Shown here piece after piece: positions 63,734-64,000 of a DNA stretch of 64,000 bases. This stretch comes from Aphelocoma coerulescens (taxonomy: Eukaryota > Chordata > Aves > Passeriformes > Corvidae). Within the stretch, counting starts at the first letter, position 1, and each line of letters opens with the position of its first letter. The notes under the pieces were generated by a model. The model had not been told where the DNA came from. It saw nothing but the letters and a program-made list of their open reading frames with translations, and made no database searches. A program made the translations under genes and the position numbers. The stretch lies in the NCBI RefSeq assembly GCF_041296385.1, contig NW_027184085.1, forward strand, positions 14,441,301 to 14,505,300, given 5' to 3'.

Positions 63734-64000
63734 GGCTCAATTTTGCTTGTTCAAAAACTTGGGGGAGCTTTGGTAAATCAGCTGATAAAACTATGTCTGC
63801 TGGCATAGCCAGACCATCAGCTCTACGATTACCCTCTGCAATAAATCCTGGCAGGTTTGTATGTGACCTCACATGCATGACAAAATAGGGATGCTCCCTG
63901 TGGGAAACCAGATAAATTAGCTTTGAGAGCAAATCATACTATTTTTTGTTTGAGGTTTCTTTTAAGAGAGCATGCGCAGCTCTAACAGTTCCTCCAGCCA
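63588..64000 (-). pseudogene. RNase H tail and integrase zinc-domain start (pol fragment, runs off the window)
   Basis: On the minus strand the frame ending in this region reads the end of RNase H (HVRSHTNLPGFIAEGN, RADGLA) followed by the start of integrase (FEQAKLSHAMYHQ, the His pair of the HHCC zinc site). Beyond that the reading shifts out of frame and the rest of integrase continues at 62945-63733. The reading frame is open up to 63932; upstream pol, gag and the 5' LTR lie past position 64000. Confidence 0.8.

Noticed and set aside
1..64000. CRISPR arrays, bacterial operons, tRNA or rRNA genes
   Set aside because: No regularly spaced repeats with unique spacers, no cloverleaf with A and B boxes recognised, no rRNA blocks; the sequence is plainly from an animal genome.

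Overview
The window looks like a gene-poor, AT-rich stretch of a bird genome, most likely a songbird. The evidence is the set of CR1 LINE fragments (several ending in the ATTCTGTG-type tail), several avian-style endogenous retrovirus LTRs, and a tandem pair of Topors-like RING/RS genes. There is no operon-style gene packing. Most open frames are chance frames or lie inside repeats. All family calls come from reading the sequence; no search was run.

Layout. 1-5.2 kb: no gene seen. 5.2-7.2 kb: a probable antisense LTR with a flanking internal piece (5.2-6.5 kb), then a solo LTR with 6-bp target-site duplications (6637-7226). 11.7-13.7 kb: a CR1 tail followed by a decayed CR1 endonuclease/reverse-transcriptase segment. 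14.2-14.85 kb: an LTR. 14.9-18.4 kb: two tandem copies of a Topors-like RING-finger gene on the minus strand, each with a TATA-like palindrome upstream. 18.4-21 kb: a CR1 3' end and an env-like retroviral relic. 24.4-25.8 kb: a long antisense solo LTR.

25,982-28,225 is the most interesting object. It is a complete small LTR element with two ~290-bp LTRs and a 6-bp GGATAA duplication. Its interior carries a short Gag-like frame and then a cold-shock-domain sequence of the Y-box (YBX) family. This looks like host-gene capture by a class II-like, probably non-autonomous, LTR element. The Y-box frame has one internal stop and a Pro/Phe-rich tail unlike the basic tail of ordinary YBX proteins.

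28-42 kb is mostly unassigned non-coding DNA, with one CpG-rich patch at 32.4-32.8 kb that could be a promoter or first exon. 42,332-43,383 is an antisense solo LTR with 5-bp duplications. 46.7-47.1 and 52.4-52.9 kb hold further antisense LTRs. CR1 scraps lie near 40.8, 54.1, 56.7 and 57.0 kb. The right edge (62.3-64 kb) holds the 3' end of a minus-strand class II retrovirus: RNase H tail, integrase with a full DD35E set but one frameshift, then only about 350 bases before the polypurine tract and LTR, so no env in this copy.
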